A stretch of 64,000 nucleotides of DNA from JAZKHT01 sp040385245 (GCA_040385245.1 JAZKHT010000008.1:248001-312000), one strand, 5' to 3'; shown: positions 1 to 8,693, numbered from the stretch's first letter. Translations and numbers: made by a program. Notes: a model not told the origin generated them from the letters alone.

Positions 1-1035
1 GCGGGCACACTTGCCACCCACACCCGCTATCTGCACGACGGCGTGCTGGACTACGCGGAACGCCTGCTGGCCACGTTTCCGGGCGAGTTGGGCCATGTGA
101 TGTTCACCTGCACCGGGTCCGAGGCGAATGATCTGGCGATTCGCCTGACCCGTGCGCGGACGGGGGGCACCGGGTTCATCGTCACCGAAAACGCCTATCA
201 CGGTGTCACGCTCGCGGTGGCCGAGATGTCGCCCTCGCTGGGCCGCAGCGTTGATCTGGGGGTGCATGTCCGCACCGTGCCGGCCCCGGCACCGGGGGTG
301 GATTTCACCGCCGCCGTTCAGGTCGCAATCGCCGACTTGCAGCGCCACGGGGTCAAGCCTGCCGCCCTGATCGTCGATACGATCTTTTCCAGCGACGGCG
401 TCTATGCCGACCCGCCCGGTTTCCTGACGGGGGCGGTGCGGGCGATCCGCGCGGCAGGCGGCCTGTTCATCGCCGACGAGGTGCAGCCCGGTTTCGGACG
501 CCTTGGCGATACGATGTGGGGGTTTCAGCGGCACGGGGTGGTGCCCGACCTTGTGTCACTGGGCAAGCCGATGGGGAATGGCTATCCCGTGGCGGGGCTG
601 GTGATGCGGCCCGATGTGGTGGCAGACTTTGGCGCAAAAGCGCGCTATTTCAACACCTTCGGCGGCAATGCCGTGGCCGCCGCAACCGCGATGGCGGTGT
701 TGGAGGTGGTGCAGGGCGAAGGATTGCAGGACAACGCGCGCGGCGTGGGCCGTCTGTTCCGCAGCGGTCTTGACGATTTGGCATCCCGCCACCCGCATCT
801 GGGCAGCATCCGCAGCGCCGGGTTGTTTCTGGGGGTGGATATCGTCACCGACGGCGCACCGGATGCAGAAAAGACCGGCCGCATCGTCAACGCCCTGCGC
901 GAGGCGCGGGTGTTGATCAGCGCGACCGGGCCGCAGGGCCATGTGCTGAAGATCCGCCCGCCGCTGGTGTTCAGCGCGCAGAACGTCGATTTCTTCCTTG
1001 ACCGGTTCGACCGCGTGTTGCGCGCGACTGACTAG
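1..1035 (+). CDS. class III PLP-dependent aminotransferase (5' end outside window)
   Basis: The reading frame is open from the first base, so the N-terminus lies upstream of the window; 344 residues are visible. It has the fold-type I class III signature: a GSEAND phosphate-binding motif near visible residue 39, the DEVQPGFGR segment with the Asp that contacts the pyridine nitrogen (about 159), and the Schiff-base lysine in SLGKPMGNGYP (about 189). The FNTFGGN segment and the MGNG turn resemble the AGXT2/ethanolamine-phosphate lyase branch more than GABA or ornithine aminotransferases, but the substrate cannot be fixed from this fragment. A GC-rich hairpin follows the stop codon. Confidence 0.9.
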   Translation, partial: AGTLATHTRYLHDGVLDYAERLLATFPGELGHVMFTCTGSEANDLAIRLTRARTGGTGFIVTENAYHGVTLAVAEMSPSLGRSVDLGVHVRTVPAPAPGVDFTAAVQVAIADLQRHGVKPAALIVDTIFSSDGVYADPPGFLTGAVRAIRAAGGLFIADEVQPGFGRLGDTMWGFQRHGVVPDLVSLGKPMGNGYPVAGLVMRPDVVADFGAKARYFNTFGGNAVAAATAMAVLEVVQGEGLQDNARGVGRLFRSGLDDLASRHPHLGSIRSAGLFLGVDIVTDGAPDAEKTGRIVNALREARVLISATGPQGHVLKIRPPLVFSAQNVDFFLDRFDRVLRATD

Positions 1036-1051
1036 GGCGGACTGTTTCGGA

Positions 1052-1071
1052 TCGACCGCGCAGGACCGCGG
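1052..1071 (+). terminator. possible hairpin terminator after the aminotransferase
   Basis: GACCGCG and CGCGGTC form a perfect 7-bp stem with a 6-nt loop, 17 nt after the stop codon. There is no T tract, so it is only a weak terminator candidate. Confidence 0.3.
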
Positions 1072-1165
1072 TCGGTGCAAGTTGCCCTACATTCGGGCGT
1101 GACCGGACGGCAACCGCCATGTCTGGCGGCCGCCGAACGCAGGTCGCTGGATTTCCTGGGCGCGA

Positions 1166-1363
1166 TTATCTGGGCGCGCCGCCGTTGCTGCTGAGAGCGG
1201 CCGCGATGACCAGCAACAGCAATAGCGGAACCAGTATCCCTTGTGCCGAGGAACTGGTGGCCGCTTCGACCACTTCAGGCTCCATCACGGGTTCGGCCAT
1301 GCCGCCCGCGAAGGCCCCGGATGCCGTGACCGCAATCGTGGCGGCGAGAATGAGTTTTTTCAT
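1166..1363 (-). CDS. small secreted/membrane protein, copy 1 of a tandem pair
   Basis: This is a 65-residue protein of unknown function. It has a signal peptide (MKKLILAATIAVTASGAFA, cleavage near residue 19-20), an acidic Pro/Glu/Val linker (EPVMEPEVVEA), a Ser-rich patch (TSSS, about 37-40) and a C-terminal hydrophobic helix rich in Leu (about 43-57). It is 54/65 identical to the next gene upstream on the same strand. Similar short proteins are common in Rhodobacteraceae and, as I recall, are sometimes mislabelled ferrochelatase; nothing here supports enzyme activity. It could remain as a one-helix membrane anchor after signal cleavage. Confidence 0.75.
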   Translation of the reverse strand: MKKLILAATIAVTASGAFAGGMAEPVMEPEVVEAATSSSAQGILVPLLLLLVIAAALSSNGGAPR

Positions 1364-1490
1364 GTTTTTCCCTTGTACCTCGGGCGCATCGCAATTGGGC
1401 GATTTCGCGCGATTTCAGTGTCTTGTGTTGCGTTCACCGCGTCCCGGCTGTGGCTGCTGCATGTCGCCGGGGCGCGTCTTTTGGCGGGCG

Positions 1491-1688
1491 TCAGCCGGGG
1501 TTGGTGCCGTTGCTGGATGTCGCCGCGACGATCAGCAGCAACAGCAGCAGCGGGACCAGTATCCCCTGCGCGGACGAGCTGGTGGCGGCCTCGACCACCT
1601 CGGGTTCCATCACCGGTTCGGCCAGACCGCCGGCAAAGGCGCCACTGGCCGTGGTGGCGATGACTGCGGCCAATAAAAGTCGTTTCAT
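1491..1688 (-). CDS. small secreted/membrane protein, copy 2 of a tandem pair
   Basis: This is the 65-residue paralogue of the downstream gene, with the same plan: signal peptide (MKRLLLAAVIATTASGAFA), EPVMEPEVVEA linker, TSSSAQG patch and a Leu-rich helix. The 11 differences cluster in the signal peptide, the helix and the last five residues, while residues 23-51 are identical. I chose the ATG at 1688 because it aligns exactly with copy 1 and has an ACAGG ribosome site just before it; the frame stays open further upstream but without likeness to the paralogue. A tandem duplication is the simplest explanation. Confidence 0.75.
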   Translation of the reverse strand: MKRLLLAAVIATTASGAFAGGLAEPVMEPEVVEAATSSSAQGILVPLLLLLLIVAATSSNGTNPG

Positions 1689-1897
1689 CCTGTATCCCAT
1701 TGCTGTGCCGATCCGGCAGGCGCACCGGACGGGGACCGGGTGCCGACCTGCACGTCGACCCGGACCGTTGCGTTGCGAGGTTGGGGAACACTGGAAATCA
1801 ATACAAATTAACGTGTGCAGGATGCTGCACCGCAGACGGCCTGTCAAAGCTTTCATTAAGACTTTTCAGAGGCGTGGTGATTCAGAAACAGGGGCTT

Positions 1898-4800
1898 TCA
1901 GCGGCGGACCGACGGCGTCGCCGCCCCCAGTTCCGCCACAAGCCGCGCGGTTTCGGCGGCCTTCGGTTTGGACAGCCCTGCCAGCAGCAGATAGGCGACC
2001 GGCGTCAGGTACAGTGTCACCACGGTGGCCAGTCCCAGACCACCGACAATGATCCAACCCAGCACCTCGCGCGCTTCGGCCCCGGCACCAAAGGCCAGCA
2101 CCAGCGGCAGGCCCCCCAGCACGGTGGCGACCATCGTCATCATCACCGGGCGCAGGCGGATCACGGCGGCATCTTCGATGGCGCGGCGCACCGATGCGCC
2201 ATCATCGCGCAACTGATTGGCGAATTCGACGATCAGGATGCCGTTCTTCGCCATGATCCCCACCAGAAGAACCAGCCCGATCTGACTGTAAACATTCAGA
2301 CTTCCGCCCGTCAGCGCCAGCGCGAACACCGCACAGGCCAGACCGAACGGCACCGTCGCCATCACGATCAGGGCGGACACAAAACTTTCGAATTGTGCCG
2401 CCAGCACCAGAAACACGATCAGGATCGCAAAGCCGAATGTGACGAGCAGCCCCGAAGATGTTTCCCCCAATGTGGCCGCCTCGGCCAGTGGCACGATGCG
2501 GCTGCCGGGGGGCAGGATGTCGTCGGCCAGACGCTGCACCTCGACCAAGGCCGCGCCAAGCGGCAGTTCAGGGGTCAGTCCGGCGGAAATTGGCACAGAC
2601 CGCATCTGCGCCTCGCGGCTCAGTTCCGGGGCGACGGCGCGTTCTTGCAAGCTGACAAAGCTGGAGACGGGCACCATCTGCCCATCCGCCGCCTGCACAA
2701 AGATGCGTTCCAGATCGGCGGGGTCGTTGACCGGGTCGGTGGTCGACACCATGCGGATGTCGTAACTCGCGTCGCCCAGAAACACCGTGCCCAGACGTCG
2801 GCCATCCAGAACGGCCTGCAACGCCTCGCCCAGACCGTCAATGTTCACGCCCAGATCGGCGGCGCGGGTGCGGTCCACCTCGATGAACAGTTGCGGTTGC
2901 GTGGTGTCATAGCCAAGGCGCACCTGCCCAAAGGCGGGGTTGTCCTCCATCGCCTCGACCAGCGCGCGGCCTGCGTCGGCGATGGTGTCATAGCCATCGC
3001 CCACCACGGCAAAGGACAGGCCCTGACCCGCTCCCCGGATGCCCAGCGAATTGGTCTGGATCGCAAAGGCGCGGATGCCGATCACGTCGCGCAGCTTGGC
3101 GTTGATCTCGGCCACGATATCCTGCTGGCTGCGGGTCCGGTCGGCCCAATCGGCCAGCGATATGACCATGAACCCGCGACTGCCCGACCCCATGCCCGCG
3201 ATGGCAAAGACATTCGTCACCTCGCCACTGGCGCGCAGGGGTTCCAGAAACGCCTCGATCTGGCGCATCTTGGCGTCGGTATAGTCCAGCGCCACGCCTT
3301 GCGGCCCTTGCAGCGACAGCAGGGCCACAGCCCGGTCTTCGGGCGGGGTCAGTTCCTGCCGCAGCGTGGTAAAGGTCAGCGCGGCCAGCAGCGCGAAAAT
3401 TCCCGCGACCGTCAGCACCACCAAAGGGGCCGCCAGCGCCCAGTGCAGTGTGCGCGCATAAAGCCGCGACAGCCGATCCCCCAGCCGCCCGATGGGGCCG
3501 GTATCGGGACTGCCGCCTTTCAGCAGGCGGCTGGCCAGCACCGGGCACAGCGTCAGGGCGGTGACCGACGACAGCAGCACCGATATCGCAAGGGTAAAGC
3601 CGAATTCGCGAAACAAGCCACCCGTCTGCCCCGGCAGAAACGACAACGGGATGAAGACGGCGGCCAGCGTCGTCGTGGTGGCCAGCACCGCAAAGACCAC
3701 CTGTTGCGTGCCCAGCACCGCCGCCGCCCGCGCGCCCATCCCTTCGGACCGGCGACGCACGATGTTTTCCAAAACCACGATGGCATCATCGACCACCATG
3801 CCTGTGGCCAGCACAAGTGCCAGCAACGTCAGGATATTGACCGAAAACCCGACGATCCAGATCGCCGCAATCGTGCCGATCAACGACACAGGGATTGCCA
3901 GCACCGGGATCAATGTCGCCCGCGCATCGCGCAGGAACAGAAAGATGATGGCCGTCACTACGACCACCGACAGGATCAGAGCGATTTCAACCTCGTGGAT
4001 CGCGCCGTTTATAAAGGTGGCGGCGTCCGACGTGATGAACAGGCGCACGTCGGGGGGCAGCAGGGGCTGCACCTCGTCCACGACGTCCGTCACCGCCTCT
4101 GAAATCTCAAGCGTGTTGCTTTGCGCCTGACGCACGATGCCAAGGCCGATGCCGGTCTCGCCGTTGGCGCGCAGGACGGATGCGTTTTCCTCTGGCCCCA
4201 AGGTGACGCGCGCCACGTCGCCCAAAATCACACCGGGGCGGATTTCCAGCGATTCGAACCCTTCGGCAGTCGTCACGGCGGCTGTGGTGCGCACCTGAAT
4301 GCTTTGTCGGTCGGAACTGAGCGATCCTGCCGGCGCGTCGAATGACACATCCCCCAGCGCGCCGCGCACATCGGCCAAGGACAGGCCCCGGCTGGCCAGT
4401 TGCATCATGTCGACATCGACCCGGAAACTTTCGGCACGGTCACCGAACACCTGCACATCGGCCACTCCGGGGGCCGACAGCAGCCGATCCTCGACCAGAT
4501 CGCGCATCAGGGTGGTCAGGTCCTGCGCCGACCGGGTGGCCGAGGTCATGGCGATACGGATCACCGCATCGGCGTTGGCGTCGGCCTTGACTGTTCGTGG
4601 GGCGTCGGCGTCTTCGGGCAGGCTGTTGGTCAGCCGTGCCACCGCGTCGCGCAGATCGGTCGCGGCCACGTCCAGATCGACATCGTCGCGAAACTCTACC
4701 GTCACCCGGCTGGACCCGAACCGCGAGGACGACGAGATGGATTTGACCCCCGCCACACGGGCCGCCGCCGCCTCGACCACCGCCGTCACCTCGCGGTCGA

Positions 4801-4999
4801 TGGTTTCGGGGGCGGCACCATCAAAATTGGTGGATACGGTAACCACGGGGCTGTCCACCTCGGGCAGTTCGCGCACTTCGACACCATACAGCGCGGCAAG
4901 ACCCCCCAGCACGATCAGCGCGTTCAGCACAAAGGCCAGAATCGGGCGGCGCACGAACAGGGCAGTGCCCGATGACGCGATGTCGGTGGGGCCGGTCAT
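1898..4999 (-). CDS. RND efflux transporter permease subunit (AcrB-like)
   Basis: This 1033-residue inner-membrane proton-driven pump has the usual family length. The first transmembrane helix is at about residues 17-40, followed by a large periplasmic porter domain with the usual early stretch ETIDREVT. The proton-relay Asp pair lies in GMVVDDAIVVLENI (D404, D405). A second set of helices and the motif NGILIVEF appear in the C-terminal half. It starts 4 nt after the stop codon of the periplasmic adaptor gene, so the two form an operon; no outer-membrane TolC partner is in the window. Substrates (drugs, solvents, metals) cannot be inferred; there is no metal-specific signature that I can see. 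Confidence 0.95.
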   Translation of the reverse strand: MTGPTDIASSGTALFVRRPILAFVLNALIVLGGLAALYGVEVRELPEVDSPVVTVSTNFDGAAPETIDREVTAVVEAAAARVAGVKSISSSSRFGSSRVTVEFRDDVDLDVAATDLRDAVARLTNSLPEDADAPRTVKADANADAVIRIAMTSATRSAQDLTTLMRDLVEDRLLSAPGVADVQVFGDRAESFRVDVDMMQLASRGLSLADVRGALGDVSFDAPAGSLSSDRQSIQVRTTAAVTTAEGFESLEIRPGVILGDVARVTLGPEENASVLRANGETGIGLGIVRQAQSNTLEISEAVTDVVDEVQPLLPPDVRLFITSDAATFINGAIHEVEIALILSVVVVTAIIFLFLRDARATLIPVLAIPVSLIGTIAAIWIVGFSVNILTLLALVLATGMVVDDAIVVLENIVRRRSEGMGARAAAVLGTQQVVFAVLATTTTLAAVFIPLSFLPGQTGGLFREFGFTLAISVLLSSVTALTLCPVLASRLLKGGSPDTGPIGRLGDRLSRLYARTLHWALAAPLVVLTVAGIFALLAALTFTTLRQELTPPEDRAVALLSLQGPQGVALDYTDAKMRQIEAFLEPLRASGEVTNVFAIAGMGSGSRGFMVISLADWADRTRSQQDIVAEINAKLRDVIGIRAFAIQTNSLGIRGAGQGLSFAVVGDGYDTIADAGRALVEAMEDNPAFGQVRLGYDTTQPQLFIEVDRTRAADLGVNIDGLGEALQAVLDGRRLGTVFLGDASYDIRMVSTTDPVNDPADLERIFVQAADGQMVPVSSFVSLQERAVAPELSREAQMRSVPISAGLTPELPLGAALVEVQRLADDILPPGSRIVPLAEAATLGETSSGLLVTFGFAILIVFLVLAAQFESFVSALIVMATVPFGLACAVFALALTGGSLNVYSQIGLVLLVGIMAKNGILIVEFANQLRDDGASVRRAIEDAAVIRLRPVMMTMVATVLGGLPLVLAFGAGAEAREVLGWIIVGGLGLATVVTLYLTPVAYLLLAGLSKPKAAETARLVAELGAATPSVRR

Positions 5000-5003
5000 G
5001 GTG

Positions 5004-6161
5004 TCACCCTTGGACCGCAGGGGCGATGGTCACTTCGGCCCCCGGTCGCAGCGATTGCACGCCTTCGGTGATCACCAGATCGCCGGGCTGGAAATCAGCC
5101 TGAACCAGAACGGCATCGCTGTTGCGTTGCAGGATGCTGACGGGCGCGCGCGCCGCCTTGCCCTGCCGCGCGACCCAGACATAGGCCCCGTCCGCGCCCC
5201 ACTGGATAGCAAGCGGATCAACGGCGGGGTGCGATTCGCCCGGAAAATCAAGGCTGACCTTTAGAGCCATGCCCGCGCGCAGCGCATCGTCGGCATTGGG
5301 GATCGACGCCTGCACCGCCAGACTTCGGTTCGCCTCGTCCACCCGGTTGTCCAGTGCGCTGATCTGGCCCGCGATTGCGGCACCCGCCCCCGACAGCGGG
5401 CTGGCACTGACCGCATCCCCGATGGCCAGACGGCTTGCCAGCCGTTCCGGCACGCGGAATTCGACGATCAGGCTGGTGCGATCCTCTATCACGGTGATCT
5501 CTTGCCCGGGCGTGACGCGGTCCCCCACCTCGACCCCCAGAAGACCGACCCAGCCGGAAATCGGGGCCACCAGACTGTGGCGCGACAATTCAAACTCGGC
5601 GTCGCGCAGCGCCAATTCCGCAGTTTTCAGGGCCAAAGCGGCCTCTTGCTTTTGCAGGTCGGTTGCGGTGCCGGACCGGGCCAGTCGCGCCACCCGGTCG
5701 GATGTGGCCTGCGCATCGTCCAGCATCAGGCGGGCACGGTCCAGCGCGATGGCGGCGGCCTGCGTGTCCAGCGTCGCCAGCACAGTGCCCGCGGTGACCT
5801 GTGTGCCGGATGCAAGGTTCAGCGCGGTGATCTGGCCCGCCACCTCGGCCGCGATGGTGACGGACCGCACCCCGCGCGCCGTGCCGATAGCCGTCACGGT
5901 GTCGCGCATTTCACGCAAACCGGGTTCCTGCGCGATGACCGTGGCGGGACCACCGCCGCCGCCGCCCCCTGACCGCGCACCGCCAGTGCCACCGCCAGCC
6001 GGTGCGTCTGCTGCGCCCTGGATCAGGCCGATCCGTTCCAGCGGGGCCAGCAGCCCGACCCGCGCCAACAGCGGTTGCGCACCCGGCACGAACAGCCCTG
6101 CCATCACGACGGCGAACCCCAGAACAGCCAGCGCCAGAATGGCCTGTTTCCACAGCGACAT
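5004..6161 (-). CDS. RND efflux periplasmic adaptor (membrane fusion protein)
   Basis: This 385-residue adaptor links the inner-membrane pump to an outer-membrane channel. It has an N-terminal hydrophobic anchor (about 8-28), a glycine-rich low-complexity linker (about 55-70) and a barrel-sandwich/lipoyl half (AEVAGQITALNLASG). A helical hairpin follows, then the second lipoyl half (LVAPISGWVG) and a beta-barrel domain. I took the ATG at 6161 because GGGAGAGAC stands right before it; the frame extends to 6290 without family likeness. It is co-transcribed with, and 4 nt upstream of, the RND pump gene. Confidence 0.93.
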   Translation of the reverse strand: MSLWKQAILALAVLGFAVVMAGLFVPGAQPLLARVGLLAPLERIGLIQGAADAPAGGGTGGARSGGGGGGGPATVIAQEPGLREMRDTVTAIGTARGVRSVTIAAEVAGQITALNLASGTQVTAGTVLATLDTQAAAIALDRARLMLDDAQATSDRVARLARSGTATDLQKQEAALALKTAELALRDAEFELSRHSLVAPISGWVGLLGVEVGDRVTPGQEITVIEDRTSLIVEFRVPERLASRLAIGDAVSASPLSGAGAAIAGQISALDNRVDEANRSLAVQASIPNADDALRAGMALKVSLDFPGESHPAVDPLAIQWGADGAYVWVARQGKAARAPVSILQRNSDAVLVQADFQPGDLVITEGVQSLRPGAEVTIAPAVQG

Positions 6162-6361
6162 TGTCTCTCCCAACCGAACACAGGGGTCTGATGCGATTAC
6201 GCGGTGTTTTGCAGCCCTTTGCAACCGCAGCAGGACAGATAGCCGAAACGTGATCGGGGAAAAGGGCAGCGCGCGCAGACGGGGGCACATGCACGCAGGG
6301 CAGAACGCTTGCCAGCACTGGGTTGCTGGGGCATGATTTTATCAACCTGAAAAAAGGGGCG

Positions 6362-6655
6362 ATGATGTTTCCTGCATCCAGAATAGGCGATCCGCATGTC
6401 TGCCCGATGGTGACGGGGATCATTCCACATGTGGGCGGCCCTATCGTCTCGCCCGGCGCGCCGACGGTGCTGATCGGTGGCATGGTGGCCGCGACGGTCG
6501 GGTCGACGTGCACCTGTGTCGGCCCGCCTGACAGCGTGATGATGGGATCGTCCACCGTTTTGCTGTGCAACAAGCCCGCCGCCCGGATCACCAGCAACTG
6601 CGCGCATGGCGGGATGGTCGTGATGGGCATGCCGACGGTGCTGATCGGCGGCTGA
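6362..6655 (+). CDS. PAAR-domain protein (orphan spike-tip type)
   Basis: This 97-residue protein is essentially one PAAR domain. It has the repeated Pro-Ala-Ala-Arg-type loops and the short beta strands GGPIVSPGAPTVLIGG and GMPTVLIGG, with His and Cys residues (DPHVCP, CTCVG, NCAHGG) at the places where such domains bind zinc. PAAR proteins cap VgrG spikes of type VI secretion systems or similar contractile needles and can carry toxin domains; this one has none. The adjacent ATGs at 6362 and 6365 both suit the AAAAAAGGGG ribosome site. No VgrG, Hcp or immunity gene is nearby. Confidence 0.85.
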   Translation: MMFPASRIGDPHVCPMVTGIIPHVGGPIVSPGAPTVLIGGMVAATVGSTCTCVGPPDSVMMGSSTVLLCNKPAARITSNCAHGGMVVMGMPTVLIGG

Positions 6656-6748
6656 GGTGCGGCCCTGCACGGCCCCGCTGCGCGGTTGCGCAGGTGACAG
6701 GGCCGCGCATGATCCCCACCTTGGCCCTATCCCAAAAGGAAAGCGCGC

Positions 6749-7687
6749 ATGAGCTGGAACCCCGCCCTTGACCCGACCATTCCCATCGGAGACGCCGTCG
6801 ATGCCATCGCCGCCGTGATCGTGCCCCGCGCCCGCGATATCGGCGGGTTCGAGGTGCGCCGCGCCTTGCCCGCGCCGCAGCGGCAGATGGTCGGCCCCTT
6901 CATATTCTTCGATCAGATGGGGCCTGCCGAATTTCTGACCGGGCAGGGCATCGACGTGCGCCCCCACCCCCATATCGGCCTTGCGACCGTGACCTATCTG
7001 CTGACAGGCCGCATGCACCACCGCGACAGCCTTGGCACCGACCAGTGGATCGAACCGGGGGCGGTCAATCTGATGGTGGCGGGGCAGGGGATCACCCATT
7101 CCGAACGCACCGATGGCGCGGCGCGCCTTGCCCCGCAGACGATGTTCGGGCTGCAAACCTGGCTTGCCCTGCCGAAATCGGCCGAGGATGACCCCGCCCG
7201 CTTTTTGCACGCCCCTGCTGCCACGCTGCCCGTCCTGACGGGCGAGGGCAAAGAGGTGCGGCTGATCCTGGGCGATGCCTGGGGCGAGCGCGTCGATATC
7301 CCGACCCCGTCCGAGGTGTTCTATGCCGACGCCACCCTTGCACCCGGTGCCGCGATTCCCCTGCCGGACGGGCACGAGGATCGCGGCGCCTATATCCTGT
7401 CGGGCGATGTCACCGTCGGCGGGCAGACTTTTCCCGCCGGGCAGATGCTGGTGTTTCGCCCCGGCGACCGCATCAGTCTGCGCGCCGGGGATCAGGGCAC
7501 GCGGATCATGTTGCTGGGCGGGGCCACGATGGACGGGCCGCGCCATATCTGGTGGAACTTCGTCGCCTCCAGCAAGGACCGGATCGACGCCGCGCGCGAG
7601 GCGTGGCGCGCCGGTGACTGGGCGCATGGCCGCTTTCGCCTGCCGCCGGGGGATGATGCCGAATTCATCCCCGCACCCGACCGATAA
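6749..7687 (+). CDS. pirin family protein
   Basis: This is a 312-residue bicupin. The N-terminal cupin carries the pirin iron-site pattern RPHPHIGLATVTYL, then HHRDS and ITHSE, supplying the His/His/His/Glu ligands. The C-terminal half has a second, degenerate cupin (PLPDGHEDRGAYILSGD). Bacterial pirins are quercetinase-like dioxygenases or redox-linked regulators; the natural substrate is unknown here. An AAAAGGA ribosome site precedes the ATG by about 8 nt. It is followed at once by the tRNA-Asp promoter, so it is probably transcribed alone. Confidence 0.93.
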   Translation: MSWNPALDPTIPIGDAVDAIAAVIVPRARDIGGFEVRRALPAPQRQMVGPFIFFDQMGPAEFLTGQGIDVRPHPHIGLATVTYLLTGRMHHRDSLGTDQWIEPGAVNLMVAGQGITHSERTDGAARLAPQTMFGLQTWLALPKSAEDDPARFLHAPAATLPVLTGEGKEVRLILGDAWGERVDIPTPSEVFYADATLAPGAAIPLPDGHEDRGAYILSGDVTVGGQTFPAGQMLVFRPGDRISLRAGDQGTRIMLLGGATMDGPRHIWWNFVASSKDRIDAAREAWRAGDWAHGRFRLPPGDDAEFIPAPDR

Positions 7688-7703
7688 AAACCACCGCGCC
7701 CGC

Positions 7704-7732
7704 TTGACGCCGCCGTTGGGGGTGCGTAATAG
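7704..7732 (+). promoter_or_regulatory. sigma70-type promoter of the tRNA-Asp pair
   Basis: TTGACG (7704-7709) and TAATAG (7727-7732) are separated by 17 nt, with a GC-rich discriminator after the -10 box as is usual for stable RNA genes. Transcription would start near 7739, about 29 nt before the first tRNA. Confidence 0.65.
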
Positions 7733-7738
7733 ACCCCA

Positions 7739-7865
7739 ACGTTCGGGCGGGCCCGGGCGGCGGATGTGCGGTTGTAGCTCAGTTGGTTAGAGTACCGGCC
7801 TGTCACGCCGGGGGTCGCGGGTTCGAGCCCCGTCAACCGCGCCACCGCCCGCCCGCCCCGAACGT
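7739..7865 (+). repeat. inverted repeat enclosing the first tRNA-Asp
   Basis: The 5' arm (7739-7760, starting ACGTTCGGG) and the 3' arm (7845-7865, ending CCCCGAACGT) are complementary apart from small gaps in a run of G/C. Both lie within the predicted transcript. In the precursor RNA they could form a long stem around the first tRNA, like the processing stalks of rRNA operons. Confidence 0.5.
7768..7844 (+). tRNA. tRNA-Asp(GTC)
   Basis: This 77-nt cloverleaf has acceptor arms GCGGTTG/CAACCGC, D arm AGCTCAGTTGGTTAGAGT, anticodon loop CTGTCAC with anticodon GTC, T arm GGGTTCGAGCCCC, and an encoded CCA end. It is the first of two identical copies. Confidence 0.97.
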
Positions 7866-7872
7866 ATGTTGC

Positions 7873-7949
7873 GCGGTTGTAGCTCAGTTGGTTAGAGTAC
7901 CGGCCTGTCACGCCGGGGGTCGCGGGTTCGAGCCCCGTCAACCGCGCCA
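7873..7949 (+). tRNA. tRNA-Asp(GTC), second identical copy
   Basis: It is base-for-base identical to the preceding tRNA over 77 nt, including the encoded CCA, and is separated from it by 28 nt. The two are presumably one transcript. A small imperfect hairpin (TTCAC/GTGAA around 7951-7974) follows without a T tract. Confidence 0.97.
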
Positions 7950-8009
7950 TTTCACCACAGATACATTTCTGTGAATGCGTTCCAGAAGGGCATTCCCTTG
8001 CAGGAGCGT

Positions 8010-8231
8010 ATGATGGCCTATCTTGATCAAATCCCGCTGACCTGGCTTGTGCTGGCGGCGCTGACGCTGGGTCTGGCGCCGTTCTTTCCCGAACCGCATA
8101 TCTGGGAAAAACTGAAGATGCTGGCGCAGGGCGGGCTGACCCGCCCCATCGACATCTTTGATCTGGCGCTGCACGCCGCGCCCTGGCTGCTGCTGCTGGC
8201 CAAGGTGGCACGCATGGCCCTTCGCGGATAA
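8010..8231 (+). CDS. small conserved membrane protein (about 73 aa)
   Basis: The ATG at 8010 follows CAGGAG by 5 nt. The 73-residue product has an N-terminal hydrophobic helix (LTWLVLAALTLGLAPFF), a central amphipathic part with HIWEKLKML and TRPIDIFDL, and a second hydrophobic stretch (APWLLLLAKVARM). I recognise this as a widespread short proteobacterial family that databases often label RND transporter, apparently by propagation; it is far too short to be a pump. Function is unknown. It lies just after the tRNA-Asp pair. Confidence 0.7.
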   Translation: MMAYLDQIPLTWLVLAALTLGLAPFFPEPHIWEKLKMLAQGGLTRPIDIFDLALHAAPWLLLLAKVARMALRG

Positions 8232-8249
8232 GTCAGTTTTGCCAGACGC

Positions 8250-8690
8250 TTACAGCGTCATCCTATAGCGGATATGCCCGTCGCTGGTGACGAACTGATC
8301 ATACAGCTTGCGCGCCGTCGTGTTGCCCTCGTCGGTATGCCAATACAAACGGTGCCAGCCTTTTGCTCGGGCGATGGCGATCAGGTCGTCGATCAGCGCG
8401 CGCCCCAGCCCCTTGCCGCGCGCATCGGGGCCCAGAAACAGATCCTCCAGATAGCAGTCATCGCCCATGACCCACGTAGACGGGTGATGCATGTGCAGGG
8501 CGAATCCGACCATCCGCCCGTCCAGAAACGCCAGCCGCCCGCGCAAGGGCGATGCGTCATCCATCATCCGTGCCCAGGTGCGGTCGGTGACCTGCGCGGA
8601 CAGGGAGACCTCGTAGAAATCCAGATACTGCTGCCACAGGCCGCGCCACGCGCCCTCGTCCGCCGGGGTGGCGTCCCTGATGTCGGTCAT
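8250..8690 (-). CDS. GNAT family N-acetyltransferase
   Basis: This 146-residue single-domain acetyltransferase starts at the ATG at 8690, preceded by GAGGAAA. It shows the acetyl-CoA pyrophosphate loop in PDARGKGLGRALIDDL (about 90-105), the motif B region WHRLYWHTDEGNTTARKLYDQ, and an ED pair before the loop (YLEDLFLG). The LYW and ARKLYD elements are like spermidine/diamine-type or aminoglycoside-like GNATs, but the acceptor cannot be named. The dispersed hairpin element lying between the upstream peptidase gene and this start runs into its ribosome site. Confidence 0.88.
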   Translation of the reverse strand: MTDIRDATPADEGAWRGLWQQYLDFYEVSLSAQVTDRTWARMMDDASPLRGRLAFLDGRMVGFALHMHHPSTWVMGDDCYLEDLFLGPDARGKGLGRALIDDLIAIARAKGWHRLYWHTDEGNTTARKLYDQFVTSDGHIRYRMTL

Positions 8691-8693
8691 GGC

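Noticed and set aside
1700..4102. 800-codon open frame on the plus strand opposite the RND pump gene
   Set aside because: It is rich in His, Gln, Arg and Asp, has no recognisable domain, and lies entirely antisense to a clear RND permease. It is a GC-codon artefact.
5930..6000. Glycine-rich run in the RND adaptor as a frameshift or sequencing error
   Set aside because: The frame is continuous and the run lies in the disordered linker before the first conserved strand, where low complexity is common.
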